Assembly: GCA_947072565.1 (NCBI GenBank)
Contig: CAMTIM010000043.1
Location: 1 to 64,000, forward strand
Length of the DNA stretch: 64,000 nt
DNA from: an uncultured Peptostreptococcaceae bacterium
GTDB taxonomy: Bacteria > Bacillota > Clostridia > Peptostreptococcales > Peptostreptococcaceae
Reading direction: 5' to 3'
The notes beneath the pieces were generated by a model that searched no databases, was not told the DNA's origin, and saw nothing but the letters and a program-made list of their open reading frames with translations. Numbering within the stretch: position 1 is the stretch's first letter; every line of letters starts with the position of its first letter. The position numbers and the translations under genes were made by a program. Below are positions 1 through 8,921 of this stretch, piece by piece.

Positions 1-814
1 TTTCACCAACCATAGCTAACACTTCTTTTAAGTATTTATCTATGTGATTAGATATACGCTTTTTCATAGAAGCATATGTTTTATCATTTAAATTTAATCT
101 ATAATTGTCTAATCTATATGTGTCACCTAAATCTACAAATACAGCATCAGTTTCTTTATAGTATTTTTTAGTTTCTTTTATCAATTTATTATAATCAGTG
201 CTTATTCCAAATGGCATATTAGCATCTTTAATATTGATATCATCAATATTACCAGCATCTATTCTTCCATATTGGTCCATTGCAACTAATCCTATGTTTC
301 TATTTTTTGTAAGTTCTCCATTTTTTATAATATCACTATTTCCTAAAACTGATGTTTTAAGTTTATTTTGTGATAAAGTTTGTCCAAGTGCTCCTAGTGT
401 AGAACCATACTGACCATTGTCTACATTTTCATTTATTGATTTATTGATGCTTAAATCATTTATTGCTTTTGCACTTTTACCTGTTGTTGCTTTGAATAAT
501 TTTTCAGTTTCTTTATTTATTTGTTCAAAATTGATGTTTTGCTCAGCGGATACATTGGCTCTTCCACCAGCTCCCATACTTGCATATGATCGTCTGTCAT
601 CGGTACCTTTATCTCCTCTTATGTTCATAAGTCCTACATAACCTCTATTTTGAACTTCATTTTCTAATGTGGGTATCTGTAGCATGCTTACTAGGTTAGT
701 TCTATTCATATTAATAAATATAACTTTGCCTTTTTCATTGGCAAAGCTATATTTAGGAATAGAAATTAGGAGTATTAAAGCTACTGCTAATAATGATACA
801 ATCTTTTTTTTCAT
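1..814 (-). CDS. Partial exported protein of unknown function
   Basis: The 3' end lies outside the window; about 271 codons are visible. The ATG at 814 follows an AGGA ribosome site and sits 9 bases after ireB, so the two are probably co-transcribed. The protein starts MKKK, then a hydrophobic run to about residue 25 (ending YSFANEKG), which looks like a Sec signal peptide or membrane anchor. The exported part contains VIFINMNRTN, RRSYASMGAGGRANV and DAVFVDLGDTYRLD. I do not recognise a catalytic motif with confidence; the pattern loosely recalls large clostridial membrane proteins with an alkaline-phosphatase-like fold, which is a guess. In many Firmicutes ireB is followed by ruvX, so this gene is an insertion or lineage-specific member of the locus. 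Confidence 0.75.
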   Translation of the reverse strand, partial: MKKKIVSLLAVALILLISIPKYSFANEKGKVIFINMNRTNLVSMLQIPTLENEVQNRGYVGLMNIRGDKGTDDRRSYASMGAGGRANVSAEQNINFEQINKETEKLFKATTGKSAKAINDLSINKSINENVDNGQYGSTLGALGQTLSQNKLKTSVLGNSDIIKNGELTKNRNIGLVAMDQYGRIDAGNIDDINIKDANMPFGISTDYNKLIKETKKYYKETDAVFVDLGDTYRLDNYRLNLNDKTYASMKKRISNHIDKYLKEVLAMVGE

Positions 815-823
815 AAGATTGTC

Positions 824-1081
824 CTACTTTCTATTTAAATAATGAGTTATTACTTCTTCAAGTATTTCATCTCTTTCAAATTTCTTTATTACAGTTCTTG
901 CATCTTTATAACTAGTTATATAACTAGAGTCTCCAGAAAGAATATATCCTATAATTTGGTTGATTGGATTGTATCCTTTTTCAAGCAATGCTTCATATAC
1001 AAAATCTATACTTTGCTCAACACTCATTTTTTCAGTTACTACACCTTCAAATTTCATAGTATAATCTAATTCTTGATCCAT
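824..1081 (-). CDS. ireB: IreB family regulatory phosphoprotein (UPF0297)
   Basis: An 85-residue protein of usual length for the IreB/YrzL (UPF0297) family. Family features seen are the MKFEGV segment near the N-terminus, the central GYNPINQIIGYILSGDSSYITSY block and the C-terminal EILEEVITHYL. In enterococci IreB is a substrate of the Ser/Thr kinase IreK and influences cephalosporin tolerance; that role is family knowledge and not shown here. The N-terminal Thr residues (about 8 and 16) are candidate phosphosites. The start ATG follows a strong AAGGAGG. It lies 22 bases after alaS, the common alaS-ireB pairing, and is probably transcribed from the T-box-controlled alaS promoter. Confidence 0.93.
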   Translation of the reverse strand: MDQELDYTMKFEGVVTEKMSVEQSIDFVYEALLEKGYNPINQIIGYILSGDSSYITSYKDARTVIKKFERDEILEEVITHYLNRK

Positions 1082-1103
1082 ATTAAAAACCTCCTTGAGT
1101 AAA

Positions 1104-3749
1104 TTATTTTACTTGTGATTTTACAACTTCACTAGCTGCATTCAATGCGTCATCAACCTTAAGTACATCTGGTGCTCCAGCTTGAGCCATATTAGGTCTT
1201 CCTCCACCTTTTCCACCAGCTATAGATGAAATTTCTTTAACTATGTTTCCACAGTGTATTCCTTTTTCGATTACATCTTTAGTTGCCGTAACTACAAAGT
1301 TTATTTTACCATCAGCTACATTAGCAAGTACTACTACTCCAGAAACTAATTTATCTCTTAAGCTATCTGCAACTTCTTTTAATGTATTCATGTCCATTCC
1401 TTCAAACTTAGAACAAACTAAATCAACTCCATTTGCATCTATCTTAGAATCTAATACTGAATCCATTGATTGTAAACTCATTTTAGTTTTTACATCATGT
1501 AATTCTTTCCCTAAGTTTTTGTTTTCCTCTAATAAAGATGTAACTCTTAAAGCTAGTGTATCTTCTTTAACTTTTAAATTTGAACAAACATTAGATATAA
1601 GTTCTTCTTTTTCTTTTAAATAGTTGTATACAGATCTACCTGTTATAGCTTCTATTCTTCTTACACCTGCTGCTACTCCACCTTCAGATAATATTTTAAA
1701 CATACCTATTTGAGAAGTGTTAGTTAAATGTGTTCCTCCACAAAGCTCTATTGAATAGTCACCCATAGAAACAACTCTTACGTCATTACCATACTTTTCT
1801 CCAAACAGAGCCATAGCTCCTTTTTCTTTAGCTTCATTTATGTTCATATTTTCGCAATTTATTGTATATGCCTCTAATATTGCATCATTTACCTTATCTT
1901 CTATAAGCTTTATCTCTTCTTTTGTTATAGCTTCAAAATGAGTAACATCAAATCTTAGTCTATCAGGAGTAACAAGTGATCCAGCTTGGTTAACATGATC
2001 TCCAAGTACATCTTTTAATACTTTGTGAAGTATATGTGTAGCACTATGATTTCTTGCAGATGCCATTCTTATTTCTTTATTTACTATTGTATTTAATTTT
2101 TCATTAGTATTTACCATTCCACTTTTTACAACACAAATATGTTTTATAGTATTATTTGCACCTTTTTTAGTGTCCAGTACTTCTATTACTATGTCTTCGT
2201 TTTTATTAATTAACAATCCAGCATCTCCAGACTGTCCTCCACCTTCTGGGTAGAAAGTTGTTTTGTCTAAAACTATAACAACCTTATCACCAACTGTAGC
2301 AGCTTCTACAATTTCATTGTCTTTTACTATAGCTTTAACAACTCCATCGCTTTTTAATTTGTCATATCCAACAAATTCAGTATTAATTGAAGAATCTAGT
2401 TTTGATAATGGATCTTCTTTCCAGCTTTCTCCATCCATATTTCCTCTTGCATTTCTAGCTCTTTCCCTTTGCTTATTCATTTCATCATTGAAAGCGTCTT
2501 CGTCTATTAAAAGATTTTCTTCTTCTAGTATTTCTTTAGTTAAATCTATTGGGAATCCAAAAGTATCATATAATCTAAATGCATTTTCTCCACTTAAAGT
2601 ATTTTCTTTATTCTTCTTTAAATCATCTATGTAAGAAGATAATATTTCACTTCCTTGATCTATAGTTTCATTAAATTTTTCTTCTTCTATTCTTATAACT
2701 TTTTTAATGTAACTTTCTTTTTCTACTAGTTCTGGGTAAGCTTCACCACTTACTTTTATAACTTCATCAACTAGTTTGAATAAGAAGTTTTCTTTAACTC
2801 CTAATAATTTACCATGACGTGCAGCACGTCTAAGTAATCTTCTAAGTACATATCCTCTTCCTTCATTTGATGGAAGTACACCATCTGCTACTAAGAAACT
2901 TACAGCTCTTATATGGTCTGTTATTATTCTTACTGAAGTATCTGTTTTATCATTTGTGCCATATTCTACCCCTGCCATTTTCTCAACAGAATTTAATATG
3001 TGCTTTATAGTATCTACATCAAATATAGTGTTAACTCCTTGCATTATACAAGCAATTCTTTCTAGTCCCATTCCTGTATCTATATTTTTATTTTCAAGAG
3101 GAGCATAATTTCCTTCTTCATCTCTATTAAATTGAGTAAATACATGATTCCAGAATTCTAAGTATCTGTCACAGTCACATCCTGGTTTACAGTCTGGATT
3201 ATCACATCCATATTCTGGTCCTCTATCAAAGTGTATTTCTGAGCAAGGTCCACAAGGTCCTATACCTATTTCCCAGAAGTTGTCATCTTTTCCAAGTCTA
3301 ACTAGTCTCTCTTCAGGGAATCCCATTTCTTTTGACCATAGATCATAAGAATCATCATCTTCTTCATATACAGTTACCCATATTTTATCTTCAGGTATAT
3401 TTAAATGCTCTGTAACAAACTCCCATCCCCATTTGATAGACTCTCTTTTAAAGTAATCTCCAAATGAGAAGTTTCCTAACATTTCAAAGAAAGTAGCATG
3501 TCTAGCTGTTTTTCCTACATTTTCTATATCACCAGTTCTTATACACTTTTGACAAGTACTCATTCTTTTACTTGGAGGTACTTCAACTCCAGAAAAATAA
3601 TTTTTAAGAGGTGCCATTCCAGCACTTATAAGTAATAAACTTTTATCATTTTGTGGTACTAAAGAATAACTCTCCCTTACATAATGATCCTTAGATTCAA
3701 AAAAATCTAAAAATCTACTTCTTATTTCGTTTAATCCCATTTGTTGCAT
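1104..3749 (-). CDS. alaS: Alanine-tRNA ligase
   Basis: An 881-residue class II aminoacyl-tRNA synthetase that charges tRNA-Ala in the cytoplasm; length is typical. The N-terminal aminoacylation domain has the motif 2 region ARHATFFEMLGNFSFGDYF. A CxxCxxGCDCD cluster (DNPDCKPGCDCDRYLEFWN) lies about residues 185-200. The editing domain has HSATH (about 565) and CGGTH (about 670), the zinc ligands used to clear mischarged Ser/Gly. The C-Ala domain ends with a GGKGGGRPNMAQ motif. The start ATG follows AGGAGG with 9 bases spacing. A T-box leader at 3841-4076 controls expression by charging of tRNA-Ala. Confidence 0.98.
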   Translation of the reverse strand: MQQMGLNEIRSRFLDFFESKDHYVRESYSLVPQNDKSLLLISAGMAPLKNYFSGVEVPPSKRMSTCQKCIRTGDIENVGKTARHATFFEMLGNFSFGDYFKRESIKWGWEFVTEHLNIPEDKIWVTVYEEDDDSYDLWSKEMGFPEERLVRLGKDDNFWEIGIGPCGPCSEIHFDRGPEYGCDNPDCKPGCDCDRYLEFWNHVFTQFNRDEEGNYAPLENKNIDTGMGLERIACIMQGVNTIFDVDTIKHILNSVEKMAGVEYGTNDKTDTSVRIITDHIRAVSFLVADGVLPSNEGRGYVLRRLLRRAARHGKLLGVKENFLFKLVDEVIKVSGEAYPELVEKESYIKKVIRIEEEKFNETIDQGSEILSSYIDDLKKNKENTLSGENAFRLYDTFGFPIDLTKEILEEENLLIDEDAFNDEMNKQRERARNARGNMDGESWKEDPLSKLDSSINTEFVGYDKLKSDGVVKAIVKDNEIVEAATVGDKVVIVLDKTTFYPEGGGQSGDAGLLINKNEDIVIEVLDTKKGANNTIKHICVVKSGMVNTNEKLNTIVNKEIRMASARNHSATHILHKVLKDVLGDHVNQAGSLVTPDRLRFDVTHFEAITKEEIKLIEDKVNDAILEAYTINCENMNINEAKEKGAMALFGEKYGNDVRVVSMGDYSIELCGGTHLTNTSQIGMFKILSEGGVAAGVRRIEAITGRSVYNYLKEKEELISNVCSNLKVKEDTLALRVTSLLEENKNLGKELHDVKTKMSLQSMDSVLDSKIDANGVDLVCSKFEGMDMNTLKEVADSLRDKLVSGVVVLANVADGKINFVVTATKDVIEKGIHCGNIVKEISSIAGGKGGGRPNMAQAGAPDVLKVDDALNAASEVVKSQVK

Positions 3750-3840
3750 TTTAAAATTCCTCCTACATTATGTAATTTCATTTATTTTAAACAATAAAAT
3801 TTTTTCACAAATTAAATATAAATTTCTATCTTATATAAAA

Positions 3841-4076
3841 AACCTCGCGCCTATAAAAACTTATAGGGGCGAGGATTACTTTCGCGGTACCACCCTAATT
3901 ATCATAATAAATTATGACATCTTCGGAAAACCTTAGCTATAACGTTACTACCGTCAACCTCTACTAAAATTTCAAGATTGATACTCAAAGACTGCTTCAA
4001 TTATTCTATTCTAAGGGTTTACACCATGTCCCTCTCTCTATAAGATATCAAATAACTTACTACTTCTTATCACTGT
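3841..4076 (-). promoter_or_regulatory. T-box leader of alaS
   Basis: On the minus strand, the T-box core GGGTGGTACCGCG (3883-3895) is followed by a GC-rich terminator with arms at 3843-3856 and 3861-3874 and then a T run, 90 bases before alaS. The UGGU of the core would pair with the ACCA end of an uncharged tRNA whose discriminator base is A, as in tRNA-Ala. Upstream are an AGAGAGAGGGAC segment (about 4030-4041) suited to the stem I base, and a GCA triplet at 3993-3995 in a GAAGCAGTC context, which is my candidate alanine specifier. The upstream limit is approximate. The remainder of the 3750-4146 gap is AT-rich with no further feature. Confidence 0.9.
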
Positions 4077-4146
4077 ATTAAATTAATTAAATTTTATATT
4101 ACATTATATATTTTATATTACTAAATTTTATATAATTAATCAATAC

Positions 4147-5223
4147 CTAATCTATTATTCCGCCACCAATTACTACATCTCCGTCATACATTACAACAGA
4201 TTGGCCTTTAGTTATAGCCCTTTGTGGTTCATCAAAAACTATTTTTATAGTATTTTGTCGAATTTTATATATAGTAGCTGGAGATGGTTTTGCTGAGTAT
4301 CTTATTTTAGCTTGTACTCTTTTAGGCTCCTCTATATCATCAAATGGTATAAAGTTAACATCTTTAGCTATAAGTTCTTTATTAAATATATCTTCATTAT
4401 CTCCTAATACTACAGTGTTTCTCTTAGCATTTATATCAACAACAAACATAGGCTTTCCAAATGCTATTCCAAGACCTTTTCTTTGACCTATAGTATAATT
4501 TATTATTCCATTGTGCTTTCCTAATACATTACCCTTAGTATCTACAAAGTAGCCTTCTTCAATTCTTTTTTTGGAATGTTTTTTTACATATCCAGCATAA
4601 TCATTGTCTTTTACAAAACAAATTTCTTGGCTGTCTGGTTTATTGTGAACGTCCATTCCCATTTCTTTTGCTATTTCTCTTACTTTGTCTTTTTCATACT
4701 CTCCTATAGGAAGCAGAGTATGTTCTAGTTGCTCTTGAGTTAAGTTATAAAGTGCATAAGTTTGGTCTTTTTTATCTGTAACTGATTTTTTAAGTAAAAA
4801 TCTATTATTTTCTTCGTCTTTTTCTATTTTAGCATAATGTCCTGTAGCTACGTAGTCACAACCTATTTGACGAGCTTTTTTAAAGAAATCATCAAATTTT
4901 ATATGTTTATTACAAGCTATACAAGGATTAGGCGTTCTTCCATTTAAGTATTCATCTATAAAAGGCTCTATTACCTTTTCTTTAAATACATCACTAAAAT
5001 TTAATACATAAAAAGGTATACCTATACTATCTGCTACCTTTCTTGCATCTTCAACTGCAGCTAATGAACAACATCCACCTTCATTTTCTATTAGCTCATC
5101 ATCATCATCTTGCCAAAGTTTCATAGTTACTCCGATTACATCATATCCTTGTTGCTTTAAAAGATACGCTGCAACAGAACTATCTACTCCACCACTCATA
5201 CCGATCATTACCTTTTTTTTCAT
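4147..5223 (-). CDS. mnmA: tRNA-specific 2-thiouridylase MnmA
   Basis: A 358-residue enzyme that installs sulfur at C2 of the wobble uridine of Lys, Glu and Gln tRNAs. It has the PP-loop ATP-binding motif GMSGGVDSS (residues 8-16), the first catalytic cysteine in NPCIACN (Cys101) and the persulfide-forming cysteine in QEICFVKD (Cys202); [11 protein letters not shown] marks the central domain. Sulfur normally comes from IscS, whose gene is two upstream, so the order iscS-iscU-mnmA makes functional sense. The start ATG has AAGGTGA in front. A stem-loop at 5329-5367 separates it from iscU. Confidence 0.97.
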   Translation of the reverse strand: MKKKVMIGMSGGVDSSVAAYLLKQQGYDVIGVTMKLWQDDDDELIENEGGCCSLAAVEDARKVADSIGIPFYVLNFSDVFKEKVIEPFIDEYLNGRTPNPCIACNKHIKFDDFFKKARQIGCDYVATGHYAKIEKDEENNRFLLKKSVTDKKDQTYALYNLTQEQLEHTLLPIGEYEKDKVREIAKEMGMDVHNKPDSQEICFVKDNDYAGYVKKHSKKRIEEGYFVDTKGNVLGKHNGIINYTIGQRKGLGIAFGKPMFVVDINAKRNTVVLGDNEDIFNKELIAKDVNFIPFDDIEEPKRVQAKIRYSAKPSPATIYKIRQNTIKIVFDEPQRAITKGQSVVMYDGDVVIGGGIID

Positions 5224-5328
5224 GTTGTCACCTTCTTCTTATAAATTACATTTATCTTACTATTATATATATAATATACTATTTTTTAAAGAATAAACTT
5301 TTATTTTTGAAAATAGATACTTAAATTA

Positions 5329-5367
5329 TAATATCCCTTTTAAGTATACTACCTAAAAGGGATATTA
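5329..5367 (-). terminator. Stem-loop between iscU and mnmA
   Basis: Perfect 14-base arms TAATATCCCTTTTA (5329-5342) and its complement (5354-5367) with an 11-base loop. The T run after the stem on the minus strand is weak (TATAATTT), so it may be a partial terminator or an RNA-stabilising hairpin that lowers mnmA expression relative to iscU. Confidence 0.6.
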
Positions 5368-5389
5368 CAGTTTAATGAATAACTTTATA

Positions 5390-5842
5390 TTAAGCTTCTT
5401 CTACTTCTATATCATCATGATGATCATGATCATTGTCTATAACAAAGCCATCTAATTCTGGTATATGAACATTGTTCTTCTCAGCATAATCTATTAATGC
5501 TGCTTTTATAGCTTGCTCAGCAAGTACTGAACAATGCATTTTTACTGGTGGTAAACCATCTAATGCTTCTGCAACCGCTTTATTAGTTACAGCTAATGCT
5601 TCGTGTATTGTTTTTCCTTTAACCATTTCAGTAGCCATTGATGAACTTGCTATTGCAGATCCACATCCAAATGTCTTAAACTTTACATCTTTTATTATTT
5701 CATTTTCAATATCAAGATATATTCTCATTATATCTCCACATTTAGCATTTCCTACTTCACCTATTCCACTTGCATCATTTATCTCCCCAACGTTTTTTGG
5801 GTTCATAAAATGTTCCATAACTTTATCACTATATGGGTTCAT
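5390..5842 (-). CDS. iscU: Fe-S cluster scaffold, IscU/NifU N-terminal type
   Basis: A 150-residue scaffold on which IscS-derived sulfur and iron assemble into [2Fe-2S] clusters. The three cluster cysteines are seen at Cys35 (AKCGD, with the conserved Asp37), Cys60 (TFGCGSA) and Cys104 (VKMHCSVLA). The family fold ends near residue 130. It is followed by a His/Asp-rich tail containing DNDHDHHDD, which could bind metal; such tails occur in some clostridial IscU proteins, and a role in iron delivery is only a suggestion. It starts 34 bases after iscS behind a strong AGGAGG. There are no HscA/HscB/Fdx genes nearby. Confidence 0.96.
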   Translation of the reverse strand: MNPYSDKVMEHFMNPKNVGEINDASGIGEVGNAKCGDIMRIYLDIENEIIKDVKFKTFGCGSAIASSSMATEMVKGKTIHEALAVTNKAVAEALDGLPPVKMHCSVLAEQAIKAALIDYAEKNNVHIPELDGFVIDNDHDHHDDIEVEEA

Positions 5843-5876
5843 ATTTTTTTCCTCCTAAGTATCTGTTAATTTTATA

Positions 5877-7061
5877 TTATTTATTTTTCATAGCCGCGTC
5901 ATAAAGAGGAGACATACTTCTCAATCTCTCTATTATTGCTGGTAATTGTTCTATTATATAATCTATATCGTCTACTGTTGTAAGATCTCCTATTGATAAT
6001 CTAAGTGATCCATGAGCTATCTCATGAGGTAGACCTATAGCCATTAAGACATGAGATGGATCAAGTGATCCTGAAGTACAAGCTGATCCACTTGATGCAG
6101 CTATACCTAACATGTCTAGCATTAGAAGAATTCCTTCTCCTTCTATAAACTCAAATGAGAAGTTTACATTTCCTGGTAATCTATCTTCCATGCTACCATT
6201 TACTCTTGTATATGGTATTTTCTCTAATATTCCATCTATTAATTTAACTCTTAAGTTAGTAAGTGTCTCTATATGATTTTGCATGTTAGCTTTAGCAATC
6301 TCTGCTGCTTTTCCATATCCCACTATTGATGGTATATTTTCAGTTCCTGCTCTTCTTCTTTTCTCTTGTGCTCCACCATGAACAAACGTATGAAGTTTAG
6401 TTCCTGTTTTTATGTATAATGCACCTATTCCTTTAGGTCCATATATCTTATGTGAAGACATACTCATTAAATCTATATTTAATTCTTTAACATCTATTGG
6501 TATATTCCCTGCTGCTTGAACTGCATCAGTATGGAATAATATTTTATGTTTTTTAGCTATTTCACCAATTTCTTTTATAGGTTGTATTGTTCCTATTTCA
6601 TTATTAGCAAACATTATACTTATTAATATTGTAGTATCTTTTATTGCAGCTTCTAAATCTTCTATTCTTACTTTACCTTCACTATCAACATCTAAGTAAG
6701 TTACCTCAAACCCATGATGTTTTTCTAAGTATTCACATGTGTGAAGTATACCATGATGTTCTATCTTTGATGTTATTATGTGGTTACCTTTTTCTTTATG
6801 TGCATAAGCTACACCTTCTAGCGCCCAGTTATCACTTTCTGTACCACCAGCTGTAAAGTATATTTCATTTGTTTTTGCATTTACAAGGTTTGCAACTTGT
6901 TCTCTAGCTTTATCTAAAGCACTTTTTGCTTCTCTACCAAATAGGTGAAAGCTTGATGCATTCCCAAAATAATCTGTTAAGTATGGCATCATTTCATCTA
7001 GAACTTCTTTTTTTACAGGAGTTGTCGCAGAATAATCCATATATAATCTTCTTTTTTCCAT
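5877..7061 (-). CDS. iscS: Cysteine desulfurase IscS/NifS
   Basis: A 394-residue PLP enzyme converting cysteine to alanine and an enzyme-bound persulfide, the sulfur source for IscU and MnmA. It shows the PLP lysine in SSHKIYGPKG (Lys205), the HTDAVQ motif (about 177-182) and the catalytic cysteine in SSGSACTSG (Cys328) on the mobile loop. The length and the 12-residue Cys loop fit the group I (NifS/IscS) class. The start ATG is preceded by GGGAG; it lies 18 bases after iscR and 34 bases before iscU in a clear operon. Confidence 0.97.
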   Translation of the reverse strand: MEKRRLYMDYSATTPVKKEVLDEMMPYLTDYFGNASSFHLFGREAKSALDKAREQVANLVNAKTNEIYFTAGGTESDNWALEGVAYAHKEKGNHIITSKIEHHGILHTCEYLEKHHGFEVTYLDVDSEGKVRIEDLEAAIKDTTILISIMFANNEIGTIQPIKEIGEIAKKHKILFHTDAVQAAGNIPIDVKELNIDLMSMSSHKIYGPKGIGALYIKTGTKLHTFVHGGAQEKRRRAGTENIPSIVGYGKAAEIAKANMQNHIETLTNLRVKLIDGILEKIPYTRVNGSMEDRLPGNVNFSFEFIEGEGILLMLDMLGIAASSGSACTSGSLDPSHVLMAIGLPHEIAHGSLRLSIGDLTTVDDIDYIIEQLPAIIERLRSMSPLYDAAMKNK

Positions 7062-7079
7062 TTTTATTCGTCTCCCTAT

Positions 7080-7529
7080 CTATTTTATAATTAAATTAGT
7101 TATATCATTTTCTAGTTTGTTTTTATTGTAATCATTTATCATGTCTTGAAGAGTAATCGAATCTATAACTTCTTCTATACCCTTTTTGATTTTTTCCCAA
7201 ACTACTTTTGTTACACACACACCTGAATTTTCACATATATCCTCATCTAATACACAATCTGATACAGAAACAGGACCCTCTAATACTGTTAAAATATCTC
7301 CTACAGTTATATCTTTTGGTTCTTTAGCTAATAGATACCCGCCTTGGGCACCTCTTACACTTTTTACTAAACCAGATTTTTTTAAAGATGAAAATATTTG
7401 TTCTAAATATTGGTCCGATATACTTTGTTTTTTAGCAATATATTTTAAGGGTATAGGACCACTTTCTTGATTTAATGATAATTCAAACATAGCCTTAAGT
7501 CCGTATCTGCCTTTAGTTGATAGTTTCAT
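7080..7529 (-). CDS. iscR: Rrf2-family regulator, IscR-like
   Basis: A 149-residue Rrf2 winged-helix regulator at the head of the isc operon. The HTH is in the first 60 residues (STKGRYGLKAM, SDQYLEQIFSSLKKSGLVKSVRGAQGGY). Three cysteines, Cys92, Cys99 and Cys105, match the spacing of the IscR [2Fe-2S] ligands, arguing for a cluster sensor rather than the cysteine-free Bacillus CymR. In C. difficile the protein at this place has been called CymR and linked to cysteine metabolism, so target genes may include sulfur genes. Two similar inverted repeats flank its promoter, suggesting autoregulation. Confidence 0.92.
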   Translation of the reverse strand: MKLSTKGRYGLKAMFELSLNQESGPIPLKYIAKKQSISDQYLEQIFSSLKKSGLVKSVRGAQGGYLLAKEPKDITVGDILTVLEGPVSVSDCVLDEDICENSGVCVTKVVWEKIKKGIEEVIDSITLQDMINDYNKNKLENDITNLIIK

Positions 7530-7558
7530 ATTTCATCACCCTTTACTTTTGAAATCTA

Positions 7559-7581
7559 ATCCCTACTATTTTGGTATGAAT
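7559..7581 (-). promoter_or_regulatory. Rrf2 operator candidate 2 (downstream copy)
   Basis: On the minus strand this 23-mer begins ATTCATACCAAAATAG and ends TAGGGAT. It matches the upstream operator (7630-7652) in its left arm ATTCATA and in the AAAA core. It lies between the predicted -10 and the iscR start, where a bound repressor would block transcription. Confidence 0.55.
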
Positions 7582-7594
7582 TACTTTCAATATA

Positions 7595-7623
7595 ATTTTA
7601 TTATACCCTAGTAATTTTGTCAA
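7595..7623 (-). promoter_or_regulatory. Promoter of iscR-iscS-iscU
   Basis: Minus-strand TTGACA (7623-7618) and TAAAAT (7600-7595) separated by 17 bases, a near-consensus vegetative promoter, about 66 bases before the iscR start and flanked on both sides by operator-like inverted repeats. Confidence 0.7.
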
Positions 7624-7629
7624 CATTAA

Positions 7630-7652
7630 ATTCATACTGTTTTACTATGAAT
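7630..7652 (-). promoter_or_regulatory. Rrf2 operator candidate 1 (upstream copy)
   Basis: A perfect inverted repeat with arms ATTCATA and TATGAAT and a 9-base AT-rich centre, directly upstream of the -35 box. Together with the copy at 7559-7581 it brackets the promoter, as expected for an autoregulating Rrf2 dimer. Confidence 0.6.
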
Positions 7653-7751
7653 TAATTTATTTTTATATTGCTTTATATTCAACATCTTTTATACCCCTAA
7701 AATACAGATCACAATCAGTATTTAAATCATTTTTCTTTCTTACTTTTTTAC

Positions 7752-7792
7752 AAAAAAACACTCTATTGAATAATTCAATAGAGTGTTTTTTA
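7752..7792 (-). terminator. Terminator after the ROK kinase gene
   Basis: Hairpin of ACACTCTATTGAA and its complement around a TAA loop, flanked by A and T runs, 4 bases after the ROK kinase stop codon. The symmetric A/T runs could make it bidirectional. Confidence 0.85.
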
Positions 7793-7795
7793 TTT

Positions 7796-8725
7796 TTAAA
7801 GGGCAGAAGCTCCTAATATACCTGCATCATTTTTAAACTTTGCTATTACAATTTCACCAATATTACTTTCTTTAAACGGTAGATATTGCTTAATTTGATC
7901 GCTTAGTCCATCTAAGATCACATCACTAGCATTAGAAAGACCTCCACCTATAGATATTACTTTTGGATCTATAAAATTCACAATATTAGCAAGTCCCATT
8001 GCTAAGTATTTTTTAAATCTATTAACAATTTCTATTGCTACTTCATCATTTTCTCTATAACAATCAAATATCATCTTTGCAGTTATATTGTTTATATTAT
8101 TCTGTGCTTTTTCTATTATTGAAGTCTTAGCTCCTTTTAAAATTACCTTTTGAGCATATTTTATTATTGCAGTAGCTGAACAAAATGTTTCAAAGCATCC
8201 ATTATTACCACAGTTACACTCGAAATAATTACTAGATATCATCATGTGTCCTATCTCAGCTCCAATTCCATTAGCTCCAGTTATAAGCTTGTCATTTATA
8301 ACTACTCCTCCACCAATGCCAGTTCCTAGAGTTATCATTACTCCACTATCAAACCCTCTCATACTCCCATATGAATATTCTGCAAGGGCTGCAACATTAG
8401 CATCGTTACCTATACAAACTCTAATCCCTTTAAACTTTTCTTCTAAGGCAGGTGCTATCAAAGAGTTATTCAACCCTAAATTCACACATGTCACAGCACC
8501 ATTATTAGTTACAACACCAGGTATTCCTATACCTATATTTTTTATTTCTTTTATGTCTATATTCTTTTCTTTTAAAAGTTCTTGAACTAAATTTTCTATA
8601 TCTTGTACTAATACTTCTACTCCTCCACGACTTGTTTCTTTACTTAAACTATGAATAATTTCCCCATTTTTTACAATACCCGACTTTATGCTCATGCCGC
8701 CTACATCTATTCCTATACTATACAT
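7796..8725 (-). CDS. ROK family sugar kinase (glucokinase-like)
   Basis: A 309-residue ROK protein of normal length for a kinase, with no N-terminal HTH, so it is an enzyme rather than a ROK repressor. Seen are the N-terminal phosphate-binding GIDVGGMSIKSG (residues 4-15), the catalytic-Asp segment IGNDANVAALAE, the LGTGIGGGVV motif, the ROK histidine in EIGHM and the CxCGxxGCxE zinc site (CNCGNNGCFET), then the adenosine motif SIGGGLS. Such enzymes phosphorylate glucose, N-acetylglucosamine or mannose derivatives; substrate cannot be told from sequence alone. The gene stands alone, with AGGAGGAG before its ATG and its own terminator. Confidence 0.92.
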   Translation of the reverse strand: MYSIGIDVGGMSIKSGIVKNGEIIHSLSKETSRGGVEVLVQDIENLVQELLKEKNIDIKEIKNIGIGIPGVVTNNGAVTCVNLGLNNSLIAPALEEKFKGIRVCIGNDANVAALAEYSYGSMRGFDSGVMITLGTGIGGGVVINDKLITGANGIGAEIGHMMISSNYFECNCGNNGCFETFCSATAIIKYAQKVILKGAKTSIIEKAQNNINNITAKMIFDCYRENDEVAIEIVNRFKKYLAMGLANIVNFIDPKVISIGGGLSNASDVILDGLSDQIKQYLPFKESNIGEIVIAKFKNDAGILGASAL

Positions 8726-8921
8726 AATACTCCTCCTAAAATTGCTTTTTATATTTTCTACGATTTAACTTACATATGTATTCTTAAATAGTTTTAGCTG
8801 AAAAAGGTTTCCTTCAATACATAAAATTATACATTATATAGATATTTTTTTCACCAAGTTTTTTCATAAAAAAATATGCTTAATAGTTCACAAATCTACT
8901 AAACATATTTTATCTTTATAA

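Noticed and set aside
198-641. Two plus-strand hydrophobic open frames
   Set aside because: They lie fully inside the minus-strand exported-protein gene, which has a signal peptide and ribosome site.
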